The notes under the pieces are model-generated. The model was not told the origin of the DNA. It ran no database searches and saw only the letters and a list, made by a program, of their open reading frames with translations. The translations under genes were made by a program, and so were the position numbers. A DNA stretch of 64,000 nt from Paenibacillus sp. HWE-109 (GTDB lineage Bacteria > Bacillota > Bacilli > Paenibacillales > NBRC-103111): the NCBI RefSeq assembly GCF_022163125.1, contig NZ_CP091881.1:4154001-4218000 (forward strand). The letters are read 5' to 3'. Below, one piece after another: positions 50,789 through 59,886 of this stretch (positions are counted from its first letter, which is position 1; every line of letters begins with the position of its first letter).

Positions 50789-51145
50789 GTGCACTTTTTT
50801 GAGTCCAAAACCTCAGATGAATTGGATCATCATCACTTAATAAGGGTTTATACATTCAGCGTGAACGGGACCGCTTATGATTGTCATGTTCATCAATATC
50901 AAGGCATCACAGGTATTCGCTACGGTCACTATCATAATTTCTATGGGATCACAGGCCCGGCGATCGCTCTTCAAGATGGAACTCACTTCCATTTGCTTGA
51001 TGGCATTGTTGAATTGAATGCGTATAACACGTCCCGCTCAGGCGCACTGGTTCTATCTGCGAAGAATGACGGTTTGATCCGTGAACTGCATCAACATAGC
51101 TATAGTGGCTACTCTTCTATTGGCATGAGTTATGAGCCATGGTAA
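50789..51145 (+). CDS. YmaF-family protein, start uncertain
   Basis: 118 residues from the only conventional start, a GTG at 50789. His-rich sequence of the YmaF family: DHHHLIRVYTFSVNGTAYDC, HVHQYQGITGIRYGHYHNFY, GTHFHLLDGIVELNAYNTS. The histidines (HVHQY, GHYHNFYG, THFH) look like a metal site. The reading frame stays open upstream as FAIRYRTPPAHVHFF back to the terminator of the previous gene, so the true start may be lost or unusual; no good ribosome site is present. It may be a 5'-truncated copy. Its 3' end converges with and overlaps the epimerase gene by 16 bases. Confidence 0.65.
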   Translation: MHFFESKTSDELDHHHLIRVYTFSVNGTAYDCHVHQYQGITGIRYGHYHNFYGITGPAIALQDGTHFHLLDGIVELNAYNTSRSGALVLSAKNDGLIRELHQHSYSGYSSIGMSYEPW

Positions 51146-52119
51146 GACTCAATTCGGATCGACCACTCAAACGAGAAGGTTTCACCCGCTGATAACCCTT
51201 GCGCGCCAGATAATTGTGGTTTAAACGGCTCATTGAAAACATTCATGATACTCGTATAGGGTTCAAGTGAAACCGCCTCTGTCCAAGGTGCTGTAAAAAG
51301 GACATGAATGGGAAACTTGTCTCCCATATTGAATACAAGCTTCGTTGCTCTCGCTTCATAATGAAGCTCGCAAGTTTGCGGCCCTGACTCGACACTTAGC
51401 ATCTGCGATCCGCCAGGATAACTCGGCAGCTCTGTAACGAGCGTGCCTTGCTTCAGCGCGGCTGTCAGCGTCGACGGAGTCGGTTCCCCTGCCGCGTAGC
51501 CGTCCTCGCTCAGCGGCCATTCTGCCGCTGCGGGGATGACGACCCGCACGCGGCTGGCTTCGCCCTCCGCGAAAGCGAAGTACGGGTGAAATCCAAGCGA
51601 GAGCGGCATTGTGCTGCCGCTGCGGTTGGCGATTTCACCGCTGAGCGACAACGTGCCGTCCTTCAGACGGTACGTGAAGCGAAAACATGCGGCGTGCGGC
51701 CAGTACGCCAGCACATCCGGGTGCTCCGCGAAGTCAAACTCCGCGGAAACATAAGCCCCGCCAGCCGCATCCGCGCCGCTGGCTACAACCTTCCACGGCC
51801 GCTCGCGCAGCTCGCCGTGGGCATGATCGGGCTCCCGATTCGCGGGGAGCCGGTATTCGCGGCCTTCGAAGGGGAAGGCCGCTTGCTTGACGCGCCCCGG
51901 CGGGAACAGAATGGGCACGCCGTAGCGCGAAGACTTGACGCGAAGCTCAGCCACGCTGGCCGGCTTCGCGATGTAGGACTGGTTCCGCACATCGAAGCGG
52001 AACAGATGCAGTCCGATGGCCGGGATAATCTCGGCCTCGGCCCCAGCAGCATGGTCGACGAGGCGAAGCGTCGACTCCCCTTCCCACTCACTTGTTATTA
52101 TTTCATATGGATTCATCAT
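51130..52119 (-). CDS. Aldose 1-epimerase family protein
   Basis: 329 residues. Galactose-mutarotase-like beta-sandwich: GLHLFRFDVR, SRYGVPILFPPGRVK, then DHAHGELRERPWKV (catalytic His pair region), LSLGFHPYFAFAEGE (second His) and the late SLEPYTSIMNVFN with the catalytic Glu. It interconverts anomers of aldoses or related sugars. The ATG has AGGAGG seven bases upstream. The middle of the gene (about 51,470-51,980) is much richer in GC than its flanks. Confidence 0.88.
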   Translation of the reverse strand: MMNPYEIITSEWEGESTLRLVDHAAGAEAEIIPAIGLHLFRFDVRNQSYIAKPASVAELRVKSSRYGVPILFPPGRVKQAAFPFEGREYRLPANREPDHAHGELRERPWKVVASGADAAGGAYVSAEFDFAEHPDVLAYWPHAACFRFTYRLKDGTLSLSGEIANRSGSTMPLSLGFHPYFAFAEGEASRVRVVIPAAAEWPLSEDGYAAGEPTPSTLTAALKQGTLVTELPSYPGGSQMLSVESGPQTCELHYEARATKLVFNMGDKFPIHVLFTAPWTEAVSLEPYTSIMNVFNEPFKPQLSGAQGLSAGETFSFEWSIRIESYHGS

Positions 52120-52131
52120 TATGAAACCTCC

Positions 52132-53067
52132 TTAGTTCGTATGGATAGAACCTGATCGTCTGCGATAAAATCGGACGATTGCCGTGATGCCCACAAGCAG
52201 CACACCCGTCGTAACGATACTGCCTTCGGCCCCAAAAGATCCTCCTGAAATCAGAAAATCAGTCGGCGAATACGTCATTTTCAATGTGAATAACGATGGC
52301 ATTGGCGTGCCCGAAACCTGAAAGCCGAACACACAACCCTGCAAATAATTCCAGGATAGGTGCATGCCTATCGGCATCCATAACCCTCCGGAATATTCCC
52401 GGCTTAAACCGAACAGCAAGCCCGCTAACAGCAAATTGATGAGCGGAATTGGCGTGTCCCACATCCCAGGATTAAAGCTATGCATCAAAGCAAAGACGAG
52501 TGTCGAAACGGCAACGGCAACCCTCGTCCCGAATCGCGCTTTCACGATCCCCTGCAAGTAGCCGCGAGCAAATAGCTCTTCATTGATCGCAACGCCAATA
52601 AATAATAGGAAACCTCCTGCCAATTCAAATCCTAGCGAAGACGACCACGGATTGCGGTGGAACAGGATGTAGCCTAGCAACCAGATCAAACAGGTGCTCG
52701 CAGAAATTAATACTGCCCCTGTCAACAGGCCCTCACCAAACCTACGGCTAATCTTGGTGCTTCGTAAGCCAAGCGGCCATCCTTTACGACGCTCAAAGAT
52801 CGCATAAGAGATGAGAACGCCACTAATAAAGCCTATTATTTGAGCCCATAAAGCCGCCTTCACAAAGAAGTCATCATTGGCCACATCAGCCATGCCAAGC
52901 TCTTGACCAGGGTGTCGAAGAATGACAATAACTGCTACTGCAATTGATAATATCACGGTTATGACAACAATGAAAATAAGGGTTACAAGTATTTTCCCAA
53001 TCATTTTAAGGATAGATACCGCTGTAGACTTCTTCCCTGCGATGAGAACCAACTCCCTTCTCACCAC
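52132..53067 (-). CDS. CPBP-family intramembrane glutamic endopeptidase
   Basis: 311 residues, eight or so membrane helices. The Abi/CPBP (Rce1-like) motifs are present: INEELFARGYLQG (EExxxR), FALMHSFNPGMW (FxxxH) and GMHLSWNYLQG. These proteases process prenylated proteins, bacteriocins or signal peptides. It lies 54 bases from the divergent sensor kinase gene, so the promoters must overlap. It ends 12 bases before the epimerase start on the same strand. The start may be the GTG at 53067 or a TTG a few codons in. Confidence 0.88.
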   Translation of the reverse strand: MVRRELVLIAGKKSTAVSILKMIGKILVTLIFIVVITVILSIAVAVIVILRHPGQELGMADVANDDFFVKAALWAQIIGFISGVLISYAIFERRKGWPLGLRSTKISRRFGEGLLTGAVLISASTCLIWLLGYILFHRNPWSSSLGFELAGGFLLFIGVAINEELFARGYLQGIVKARFGTRVAVAVSTLVFALMHSFNPGMWDTPIPLINLLLAGLLFGLSREYSGGLWMPIGMHLSWNYLQGCVFGFQVSGTPMPSLFTLKMTYSPTDFLISGGSFGAEGSIVTTGVLLVGITAIVRFYRRRSGSIHTN

Positions 53068-53121
53068 TTATTCGCGAGAAATCGCCTATATCCTTCCATC
53101 TTCACTGGAAAGGATGCTCTT

Positions 53122-54540
53122 GTGCAAATGGTAGAGCCATGCCACAATAGAAGAAATAATCTCGCAACCGTCGGAGGACTCATGCTTTTCGTATTATTCG
53201 CATTATGGCTTATCGCACTCGGACTGGTCATTGTTGATCCTAGATCCAGTACGATGCGTTGGATGAGCGCCGTTGTTTTTACGGGAGGATTCGGCGCTTT
53301 AGCTGCCGTGTTATCAGAGTCCTTCATCCCCTACATCCAACAAACGGTGCCTAATCCGTCAATCAGTTCATTACTGTACCATTTCATGGGGATCTGTTCG
53401 TTGATTTCATACTACGGCTTGCCGTATTCATTTGCCATGCTTTCCTTGAAATATAATGCACCCTGGCAAAGCGCAGCTATGCGGACCTGGCTTCCCTTCG
53501 CGCTGCTTGTCCCTGTCTTGGCTTGCTTGCTTTTCACACCTGCCTATACGGAAGAAATGCCCATTGCTTTCCCTATCGTAGCTGTTTGGGCCTTCCCTTA
53601 TATCCTAGTTGGAACCATCCTGATCATCTTAAAAAAAGAAAGGCTGCCTGCCTCAAAACGCACGCACTTTTACACCTGCTTGGCCCTGCTGCCACCGATT
53701 ATGTGCGTTGGCGTGCTGAACTACGTGATGCCCAGCTTTGGCTTTTATCGGATGTGGGTCTATCACGTTTGGATTTTGGCTTTCATGGTCCCGTTCTTCG
53801 TCTACATTTTTTTCAAATATGGCTTTCTCGGCATGAGGCTTCTCATTGAGCGCCGCAAGCTGGATTCCACACTCCGCGCCATCACCTCGGGCACCGCCAT
53901 TTTAAATCACGCCATTAAGAATGACGTCGGTAAAATGCGGCTATTTCTCGAGAAGATGAAACAGCATGCGGAAGAAACGAACCAACCTGAGCTCATTCAG
54001 GACATAGATGTGGTGATGAATGCCTCCATCCATATCCGCGATATGATAACGCGCGTGCATGAGCAAACACAGGAGCTTCCGCTTAGGGAAACTCCTGTGC
54101 ATGTGGCTGTTCTGATCCATGACGTTCTGCTGCCTCTTGGGCCTTATCTCACCAAGGTCAACGTACAGCAAAATGTCTCCGACAACCTAATCCTTCTCTT
54201 GGATCAGGTTCAAATTGCCGAAACATTAACCAATATCCTAATGAATGCGGTTGAGGCTATGCCGCAAGGCGGGACTCTAACAATCCGCGCTTTTCAAGCC
54301 AAGAAAAATCTAGTTATTGAGATCAAAGATTCCGGTATAGGTATGGAAAAAGCAGTGCTCAAGCAAGTGTTGGAGCCCTTCTATACGACCAAGAGCGGCA
54401 GTCGCAATAATTTCGGACTCGGTCTCGCCTATTGCTACAGCGTTATGAAGAAGCATGGAGGATCACTGGAACTAAGCAGTGAACTAGGGATAGGAACCAG
54501 CGTCTTTCTAACCTTCCCTAGCAATCGATTACAGACATAA
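53122..54540 (+). CDS. Sensor histidine kinase with multi-span membrane domain
   Basis: 472 residues. About seven membrane helices fill residues 16-232 without a sizeable outer loop, suggesting that a membrane-embedded or lipid signal is sensed. A short cytoplasmic helix leads to a phospho-acceptor segment with His263 in AILNHAIKNDVGKM, followed by the ATPase domain: N box NILMNAVEAMPQGG, G1 DSGIGM and G2 NFGLGLAYCYSVMKKHGG. The start is a GTG seven bases after AAAGGA. The response regulator follows after 13 bases. The NHAIKND H-box is not the HisKA_3 type usually paired with LuxR-type regulators. Confidence 0.9.
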   Translation: MQMVEPCHNRRNNLATVGGLMLFVLFALWLIALGLVIVDPRSSTMRWMSAVVFTGGFGALAAVLSESFIPYIQQTVPNPSISSLLYHFMGICSLISYYGLPYSFAMLSLKYNAPWQSAAMRTWLPFALLVPVLACLLFTPAYTEEMPIAFPIVAVWAFPYILVGTILIILKKERLPASKRTHFYTCLALLPPIMCVGVLNYVMPSFGFYRMWVYHVWILAFMVPFFVYIFFKYGFLGMRLLIERRKLDSTLRAITSGTAILNHAIKNDVGKMRLFLEKMKQHAEETNQPELIQDIDVVMNASIHIRDMITRVHEQTQELPLRETPVHVAVLIHDVLLPLGPYLTKVNVQQNVSDNLILLLDQVQIAETLTNILMNAVEAMPQGGTLTIRAFQAKKNLVIEIKDSGIGMEKAVLKQVLEPFYTTKSGSRNNFGLGLAYCYSVMKKHGGSLELSSELGIGTSVFLTFPSNRLQT

Positions 54541-54553
54541 GGGGGTCTCCGCT

Positions 54554-55225
54554 TTGGAACCAATTCGCGTTTTTATCGTTGAAGATGATTGGGATTGGCT
54601 GCGCGGTCTTAAAGCTTATCTCGATCGCCATGCCGATCTGACCGTTGTAGGCACTGTCTCTACCGCTGAGGAAGCCAGAGAATTATTTACAAGCGCTGAT
54701 CCTGGCGTTGACGTCTTGTTGATGGATATTATGCTGCAGGATGAACCCGCAGGCATCGGACTTGCGGAGCAGGCAGTGCTGTCTTGGGGAGTTAAAGTCA
54801 TTATGCTTACTTCCATGGAAGAAAAGGATTTCATCTTCCGCTCTTTCCAAGCTGGCGCAATCGATTATCAAATCAAATCCCGTTATGAGGAGCTCCCGGG
54901 CATTATTCGCGCCGTGCATGCTCGCCAATCCGCCATAAATGCAGCAGTTGCCGAGCAATTGCGCGAAGAATTCCGCCGACTCAAAAAGTTGGAACAACAA
55001 TTCAAGGTCAAAGAAGTGAGCGACATGATTACACCAACGGAGCTTCAAGTGTTGGAGATGATCGATCAAGGACATACACAAACGGAGATTGCAAGCCGTT
55101 TCTTTATCTCCTTGCGAACGGTCAAAATTCATGTCGGTCATATTTTGAAAAAACTGGGAAGTCCAAGCAGCAAGGATGCAGCCCAGAAACTTAGGGAACT
55201 TGGGTTATTCGATAAGAAAGATTAG
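54554..55225 (+). CDS. Response regulator, NarL/LuxR family
   Basis: 223 residues. The receiver domain has EDDWDW (acidic pocket), phospho-acceptor Asp58 in LLMDIMLQDE, the switch VIMLTS and the Lys of YQIKSR. A linker helix (EEFRRLKKLEQQFKVKEVSD) leads to a LuxR-type HTH (TPTELQVLEMIDQGHTQTEI, SLRTVKIHVGHILKKLG). It is the partner of the upstream kinase. The start is TTG with GGGGG upstream. The 3' end overlaps the convergent YitT gene by four bases. Targets may include the divergent CPBP protease gene or the flanking LtaS genes (inference). Confidence 0.92.
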   Translation: MEPIRVFIVEDDWDWLRGLKAYLDRHADLTVVGTVSTAEEARELFTSADPGVDVLLMDIMLQDEPAGIGLAEQAVLSWGVKVIMLTSMEEKDFIFRSFQAGAIDYQIKSRYEELPGIIRAVHARQSAINAAVAEQLREEFRRLKKLEQQFKVKEVSDMITPTELQVLEMIDQGHTQTEIASRFFISLRTVKIHVGHILKKLGSPSSKDAAQKLRELGLFDKKD

Positions 55226-56148
55226 TGAATATCCTTCTTCTTGAAGCGTCCGCCTTTGACATCGTGGATATTGCCGACTGCCAGGAATGCCTTCGGATCG
55301 AGCTCATCCACGATGGACTTTAATTTAGCCTCTTCCAGCCGCGTAATAACACAAAAGATCACTTTCTTGTCCTCTCCTGTGAACCCGCCTTCCCCTTCGA
55401 GATAAGTCACTCCGCGTCCCAGCCTGTCTAGGATAGCTTCCCCTATTTGTCTGAAACGATCGCTGATAATCCAAACGGATTTGGACTCATCAAACCCTTC
55501 TATCGTCACGTCAATCATTTTATAAGCAATGAAATAGGCAATTAATGAATACATCGCACGGTCCCAACTGTAAACAAAGCCAGCACTGCCAAGAATGAAT
55601 AAGTTGAAAAACATCACAATTTCGCCTACAGAAAAGGGCAGCTTCTTGGAAACCAGAATAGCAATAATTTCAGTCCCGTCCAGCGAGCCCCCGAACCTGA
55701 TGACCATTCCTACGCCGATCCCCAGTATAATCCCTCCGAATACAGCCGCGAGCAAAGGATCATTCGTCAGCTCTTTGACCGGATGCAGCAGCGCCGTTCC
55801 AATCGACATGACCAAAATCGCGAAAAATGTCGAAAGAGCAAACGTTTTGCCAATCATTTTGTAACCGATAAACAAGAAAGGGATGTTCAAGATTGTCAAA
55901 AATATCCCGACTTGCCAATGGGTCAGATACGACAATATAATCGATATCCCGGTAATGCCTCCGTCAATAATTTTGTTGGGAACCAGGAAAATCTCCAGTC
56001 CCACGGACATTAAAGCGGCTCCTATAAACAAGAAAACACTTCTGCGCAATAGGGTGCTTTTGGTCATTCTTCGATGCTGCGTCGGCATCGCGGCTTTCTT
56101 CTGATATTGGACTTGTTCAGTGGCCAAGGCGAATCCCCTCCGTTTCAT
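55222..56148 (-). CDS. YitT-family membrane protein (DUF161 + DUF2179)
   Basis: 308 residues. Five or six membrane helices (RRSVFLFIGAALMSVGLEIF, VPNKIIDGGITGISIILSYL, LAAVFGGIILGIGVGMVIRF, GGSLDGTEIIAILVSKKL) and a C-terminal DUF2179 domain (KSVWIISDRFRQIGEAILDR, GRGVTYLEGEGGFTGEDKKV, DPKAFLAVGNIHDVKGGRF). This is the YitT family, common in several copies in bacilli; the function is unknown. Two starts are possible, the ATG at 56148 and a TTG at 56127 behind GGAGGGG. Confidence 0.9.
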   Translation of the reverse strand: MKRRGFALATEQVQYQKKAAMPTQHRRMTKSTLLRRSVFLFIGAALMSVGLEIFLVPNKIIDGGITGISIILSYLTHWQVGIFLTILNIPFLFIGYKMIGKTFALSTFFAILVMSIGTALLHPVKELTNDPLLAAVFGGIILGIGVGMVIRFGGSLDGTEIIAILVSKKLPFSVGEIVMFFNLFILGSAGFVYSWDRAMYSLIAYFIAYKMIDVTIEGFDESKSVWIISDRFRQIGEAILDRLGRGVTYLEGEGGFTGEDKKVIFCVITRLEEAKLKSIVDELDPKAFLAVGNIHDVKGGRFKKKDIH

Positions 56149-56323
56149 TTCTCTATCTCCCTATTTCTCGACAAACCTTGCAATTTCCTCCCTATTACAA
56201 TGATTTTCAATCTCCGAATCTTATAAAAATTGTTAGATATTCTGCCATCGAATATTGCTGCCACGCATGGTATAATGTCAGTTGTCATTTACAATTTCTT
56301 AATCCTCAATAACAGGAGAATCT

Positions 56324-58432
56324 ATGAAAAATCAACTTGATCGCTTATTGCTATTGACTAAGCAACGGTGGCCGCTAGTTTTGCTTGCTTTTATCCCAGT
56401 AGTCATTATGGAAATACTGAGCCGCGGGCATTATATAGAAACGCTCACTTGGAGTTATAAGCACGTGCTTGAGCTCCTTTTTAATGAATGGATCGTACTC
56501 AGTTTGCTGCTCCTATTCATCGCGATAATTGGACGCACACGCATTGCCTATTGGATTATTGCTGCTTTTCTGCTTATCTTAGCATTGATAAGCGGGATTA
56601 AACTTAAGATTCTCGGCGTCCCTTTGACACCATGGGACCTTGTTCTAGCCGGTGAAGCATCGGATATGGTGAAATATATTTCCAATATTTTTAGTTTCAA
56701 TATTTTATTTATTTTGCTACTTTTTGTAGCCATCAGCTATTACCTCTTATACCGCACAACCTTATTTATGAAAAAAGTAGCGCTAAAAGAACGAGGAATT
56801 TTGGCTGTCATTGCTCTAGCCATGCTGGCCGCGGTCTACACGGATGCACCTCTTCCCATTCAGAAATGGCGTGGCATCCAAGCGTCCGTCTGGAACCAAG
56901 TTGAGAATACAGCAACGAATGGCTATGCATTTGCTACAGTTCTTAATACGAAATCGATGTTGAATGATAAACGTGAGGGTTATGACGACAAAGCCGTAGA
57001 AGCTATCGTCAGTCAAACCCCCAAGCCGATTAAAGCCGGAGATTCCGATACGCCGATCAAACCAAACGTGATTGTCGTGCTAAGCGAGGCCTTCTGGGAT
57101 CCTACCGTAATTAAAGGGGCTACTTTTAGTAAGGATCCGATTCCCTTCTTCCATAAGCTGCAGCAGCAAGGAACGAGCGGCACTATGCTCTCCCCCCAAT
57201 ATGGCGGCGGCACTGCGAATGTGGAGTTTGAGGTTTTAACCGGGAATTCCATGCGATTTTTGCCGCAAGGATCTATTGCGTACAATCAGTTCATTACGAA
57301 TGAAGTCGATTCCTTAGCCAGTATTTACGCAAGGCAAGGATACACATCAACAGCGATCAGCCCATTCTATAATTGGTACTTTAACAGCAATCGGATTTAC
57401 AAGGATTTTGGCTTCTCGAAGTATATTCCAATTGAATATTTTAAACCCAACTATTCAGGTCCTTATATCGCGGATCACGAAGTCGCTGCCAACATTATTC
57501 ATGCGACGGAACTTAGCGAAGGTCCGGATTTCATCTTTGCCAACACGATGGAAAATCACTTTCATTTCTACCCGGGCAAATTTCCCAAGAACAATTTTGA
57601 CGTTTCCGGTGATATGTCAGCTTCTTCGAGAGGTATGCTGGAGACGCTGGCGCAAGGCATTAATGCTTCAGACAACATGTTGAAAGAACTAGTCGAGTAC
57701 TACGAGAAGAAGAATGAGCCTACGATTATCGCTTTCTGGGGAGATCATCTTCCAGCCTTAGGCGATGATTATGCCACTTACATGGATACGAAATATATTA
57801 GCGGCAAAGACGATCCTGACTTCCTCAAAAAAATGTACAGTGTTCCGCTTGTCATTTGGAACAATTTTGACGAACGCAAGGATACATTGAATATCAGTCC
57901 TTCCTTCTTAGGTCCTTATTTGATTGAATTGTCCAAACAGCAAGGCAGCTATTATACCGATTTCTTAAGCCAGCTTTCCAAAAAAATCCCTGTCATTCCC
58001 CCCAAAGATCATTATGAGGCGATGCATATCAATGAGCAGGATCTCAAGGATTATGATACTTTGCAATATGACATTATGTTCGGTGAACGACATGCGTACA
58101 AAGACTATAAAGTACCCATTATTAATTCCAAGTATATGCTCGGATTTGGCCCGATTACACTCGATAAAGTAGAAGCGGATAGCTTAGATTTATCCGGTAA
58201 ATCCAGTGTTACTTTAACCGTGAGCGGGAGTAATTTGCCGCCGCTTGGCATCGTGACCTTGAATGGCAAAAACGTTCCAACCACCTGGGAAAATGAACAT
58301 CGCGTTACAGCAAAAGTCGAAGGCAACTTATTAAAATCCGGTATCTGGGACATTCAAGTCCATGTCAAGGACTCCAAAGAAACCACCGTCGGTAAATCCA
58401 ACACTTTGGCTATCGAAATTGGCGGTCGCTAA
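56324..58432 (+). CDS. LtaS-type membrane sulfatase/phosphoglycerol transferase, copy 2
   Basis: 702 residues, paralogous over its whole length to the protein at 48601. Five membrane helices, then the extracellular catalytic domain: Glu255 in VIVVLSEAFWDP, Thr297 in YGGGTANVEFEVLTGNSMRF, ANTMENHFHFYPGKFPKN, and IIAFWGDHLPALG, with the same C-terminal beta-rich extension. Active-site residues are all kept, so both copies should be functional enzymes acting on cell-envelope polymers. AGGAG precedes the ATG. It ends in a terminator shared with the convergent MFS gene. Confidence 0.9.
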   Translation: MKNQLDRLLLLTKQRWPLVLLAFIPVVIMEILSRGHYIETLTWSYKHVLELLFNEWIVLSLLLLFIAIIGRTRIAYWIIAAFLLILALISGIKLKILGVPLTPWDLVLAGEASDMVKYISNIFSFNILFILLLFVAISYYLLYRTTLFMKKVALKERGILAVIALAMLAAVYTDAPLPIQKWRGIQASVWNQVENTATNGYAFATVLNTKSMLNDKREGYDDKAVEAIVSQTPKPIKAGDSDTPIKPNVIVVLSEAFWDPTVIKGATFSKDPIPFFHKLQQQGTSGTMLSPQYGGGTANVEFEVLTGNSMRFLPQGSIAYNQFITNEVDSLASIYARQGYTSTAISPFYNWYFNSNRIYKDFGFSKYIPIEYFKPNYSGPYIADHEVAANIIHATELSEGPDFIFANTMENHFHFYPGKFPKNNFDVSGDMSASSRGMLETLAQGINASDNMLKELVEYYEKKNEPTIIAFWGDHLPALGDDYATYMDTKYISGKDDPDFLKKMYSVPLVIWNNFDERKDTLNISPSFLGPYLIELSKQQGSYYTDFLSQLSKKIPVIPPKDHYEAMHINEQDLKDYDTLQYDIMFGERHAYKDYKVPIINSKYMLGFGPITLDKVEADSLDLSGKSSVTLTVSGSNLPPLGIVTLNGKNVPTTWENEHRVTAKVEGNLLKSGIWDIQVHVKDSKETTVGKSNTLAIEIGGR

Positions 58433-58450
58433 GCGCTAGGCACGGACACC

Positions 58451-58483
58451 AAAACCCCTTCTCTCTTCACGAGAAGGGGTTTT
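58451..58483. terminator. Bidirectional terminator, LtaS-like gene 2 / MFS
   Basis: AAAACCCCTTCTC and GAGAAGGGGTTTT form a perfect 13-bp stem around a seven-base loop between two convergent genes. Confidence 0.92.
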
Positions 58484-58489
58484 CTACTG

Positions 58490-59872
58490 TTATTTCGCGG
58501 CTAAAGTTAGAGAAGACAACTGTTTGGCGCGATACAGCAAGTAGCTGATCCCAGCGAGAAAAACCATTGCCGCAACCCCCCAATAAATATGAGTGAAAGC
58601 TGAACTTAGTGGAATCGCCTTTTGCCAAGCTATACTTTTACCGCTGAGGGCAACACCAAATGCACCTCCAACGAACTGAATGAGCTGAGAGAGCCCCATA
58701 CCAGCACCTATCTGCTCTTTCGGGAGAATCCGCGACATCTCATTAGATACACTTGTTGTCAGCATCGTAACGCCTAAGCTGAGTGGAATATACACGATTA
58801 AGATGGCAATCGGTGAAATCGAGCTGAAAAAACCAAACAGTACAGCACCCAGCAACATCAAGATACTTCCTATACGTAAAATAAGATGGTTGCCATATCG
58901 GTCGATCATGCGGCCAACAACATTGGATAATAAGGCGGACAGCATAGCTCCCGGGAAAATGATCAGTCCCGTATAAACAGAGCTCAAGCCAAATAATCGG
59001 CTAAGCATTAAGGGCATGAGGAACAGCGTTGCGAAGTGCGCCGCAAATGCCGCGAAAACAATAAAACTAAGCAGCATGTATGGCATATTTTTAAGTAGAG
59101 CTGGCTGAACGAAGGGTCCGCTTGCACGTTTGATGCGCATCCAGAATGCGTAGAGGAAGATGACACCGGCGGCAAGAGCGTACAAGGAATTCGTCGTCAT
59201 AAACAACAGCAATCCCGTTACACCTACGCCAATGGAGAACGCTCCAGCGAAATCAAATCGCACGTTTTGAGCCTGTTCCGTAGGCAGTAAGCGGAATAAG
59301 AAGGGCAAAACGAATACAATAAGCCCTGTTATCAGGAATAATCCATTCCATCCCCAAAATTCGGTTATGACACCGCCCAGAACTGGGCCTAAACCCATCC
59401 CAAACGTTGCTGTCGAGATAATCATAGACATGGAACGGCCTCGTCTACTCATAGGTATATAGCGTGTAACGAGCATGACACCCAGAGATATACCGGAACC
59501 CGCACCGACGGCTTGCAGCACTCTTGAAGCAAATAACATAATAAAATGATGACTGAACATGCCTAATAAGGAGCCAGCGCCCAGAAAAATAATCCCTATC
59601 GTCAATAATCGGCGAATCGGCAAGTAATCAGACAGCCGGCTAAAAGTAATCGAAGATATCGCGAAAACGATGGAATATCCTGTTACGATCCATGAAGCCG
59701 TTGTTGAAGTTAAGGCGAACTGCTTCATAATTTGCGGCAAGGCAACATTGAACATCGTTGTATTCATCGTAATAAGCATTACGGCCAAACTCCAAAGTCC
59801 AAGAATAAGTCGCTCCCGAATGACTTCCTGCTCTTGTGTTGCAGCTATAGGCGAAGCATTATCAGCTGTCAT
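58490..59872 (-). CDS. MFS transporter, drug-efflux type
   Basis: 460 residues from the ATG at 59870-59872, which has GGAGGTG six bases upstream. About 14 membrane helices: MLITMNTTMFNVALPQIMKQ in helix 1, then GYSIVFAISSITFSRLSDYL, RVLQAVGAGSGISLGVMLVT and GMGLGPVLGGVITEFWGWNG (motif C of antiporters). This places it in the DHA2-like drug/H+ antiporter group. The substrate is unknown. A perfect palindrome overlaps the promoter region directly upstream; no regulator gene lies next to it. Confidence 0.9.
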   Translation of the reverse strand: MTADNASPIAATQEQEVIRERLILGLWSLAVMLITMNTTMFNVALPQIMKQFALTSTTASWIVTGYSIVFAISSITFSRLSDYLPIRRLLTIGIIFLGAGSLLGMFSHHFIMLFASRVLQAVGAGSGISLGVMLVTRYIPMSRRGRSMSMIISTATFGMGLGPVLGGVITEFWGWNGLFLITGLIVFVLPFLFRLLPTEQAQNVRFDFAGAFSIGVGVTGLLLFMTTNSLYALAAGVIFLYAFWMRIKRASGPFVQPALLKNMPYMLLSFIVFAAFAAHFATLFLMPLMLSRLFGLSSVYTGLIIFPGAMLSALLSNVVGRMIDRYGNHLILRIGSILMLLGAVLFGFFSSISPIAILIVYIPLSLGVTMLTTSVSNEMSRILPKEQIGAGMGLSQLIQFVGGAFGVALSGKSIAWQKAIPLSSAFTHIYWGVAAMVFLAGISYLLYRAKQLSSLTLAAK

Positions 59873-59886
59873 AAAAATCACCTCCG

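Noticed and set aside
51448..52155. 235-codon plus-strand ORF
   Set aside because: Antisense to the epimerase gene; open only because of high GC.
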